From Poecilobothrus nobilitatus (Eukaryota > Arthropoda > Insecta > Diptera > Dolichopodidae), in contig OX352772.1 of assembly GCA_947095535.1 (NCBI GenBank), positions 219,895,488-219,959,487 on the forward strand: a stretch of 64,000 nucleotides of DNA, read 5' to 3'. Each line of letters begins with the position of its first letter. Position 1 is the first letter of the stretch. This document shows positions 63,950 to 64,000 of this stretch, piece by piece. Both the position numbers and the translations under genes were made by a program. The notes under the pieces are model-generated. The model was given only the letters and a program-made list of their open reading frames with translations. It made no database searches and was not told the origin of the DNA.

Positions 63950-64000
63950 TATTAATTCAAATTTGAACATTTTTATTTGTATTGTAAAAATATTTGTTTT
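63950..64000. other. Edge of window after PolB
   Basis: AT-rich 3' flank; the P3 right TIR is expected beyond. Confidence 0.4.

Larger units (their letters stand above)
50681..64000. mobile_element. P3 Polinton/Maverick (right end outside the window)
   Basis: Homology to LOA-like RT stops exactly where AGTAGGTAAC begins; the inner and outer TIRs also begin AGTAG. Genes: PPP1R15-like (-), nuclease-fold-like (-), ATPase (+), unknown basic/acidic protein (+), penton-like (+), basic virion protein (+), MCP (+), small unknown (+), protease remnant (+), unknown (+), acidic (-), integrase (+), SSB-like (-), PolB (+). At least 13.3 kb is present. Confidence 0.75.

Noticed and set aside
1..64000. A host cellular gene
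   Set aside because: No multi-exon cellular gene or housekeeping domain was found; all recognisable coding belongs to Polintons or retrotransposons.

Overview
This is an AT-rich stretch of animal nuclear DNA, most likely from an insect or other arthropod. No cellular housekeeping gene is visible. Almost everything is mobile or virus-derived: several Polinton/Maverick elements (large virus-like DNA transposons with protein-primed DNA polymerase B, retrovirus-type integrase, packaging ATPase and capsid genes), two families of non-LTR retrotransposon, and a 3.1-kb array of long inverted repeats. Nearly every long gene carries frameshifts, stops or deletions, so this is a graveyard of integrated elements and not a live virus.

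Layout. 1-3950: decayed minus-strand non-LTR retrotransposon with endonuclease, RT and RNase H. 4777-7914: two long inverted repeats interleaved as A-B-A'-B'. 8100-8960: diverged relative of that repeat. 9010-9414 and 43165-47305: two halves of an old Polinton, called P1 here. 9415-43164: a second Polinton ('outer') inserted into the P1 integrase gene, with TSD AACTTT on both sides. 10987-27757: a third Polinton ('inner', 16,771 bp) inserted into the outer one, with TSD TTCCTT on both sides. Without the inner element and one TSD copy the outer element is about 16,973 bp. 47305-50680: LOA-like non-LTR retrotransposon lying in P1. 50681-64000: a fourth Polinton ('P3') that appears to have inserted into the LOA-like RT gene; its right end lies beyond the window.

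How the genes fit together. Each Polinton carries a replication set (PolB, plus a small protein that may be an OB-fold ssDNA-binding protein), an integration set (rve integrase with C-terminal chromodomain) and a virion set (HerA/FtsK-like ATPase, adenain-like cysteine protease, PLA2 protein, penton-like and major capsid proteins). Two lineages are present. Inner and outer share one set of capsid proteins and a PLA2 gene; P1 and P3 share another. Inner and outer are close through the integrase-to-capsid core but differ in PolB, SSB-like gene, gene order and TIR sequence, which points to exchange of the replication module.

Most notable. (1) A small gene in both the inner element and P3 matches the PP1-binding/eIF2alpha-phosphatase core of PPP1R15 (GADD34). 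(2) The TIRs carry a repeated composite site, a CRE palindrome TGACGTCA directly abutting an NF-kB-like half, in elements whose TIRs otherwise do not align. (3) The P3 PolB gene has a probable 65-nt spliceosomal intron. (4) Target-site duplications allow the order of insertion to be read.
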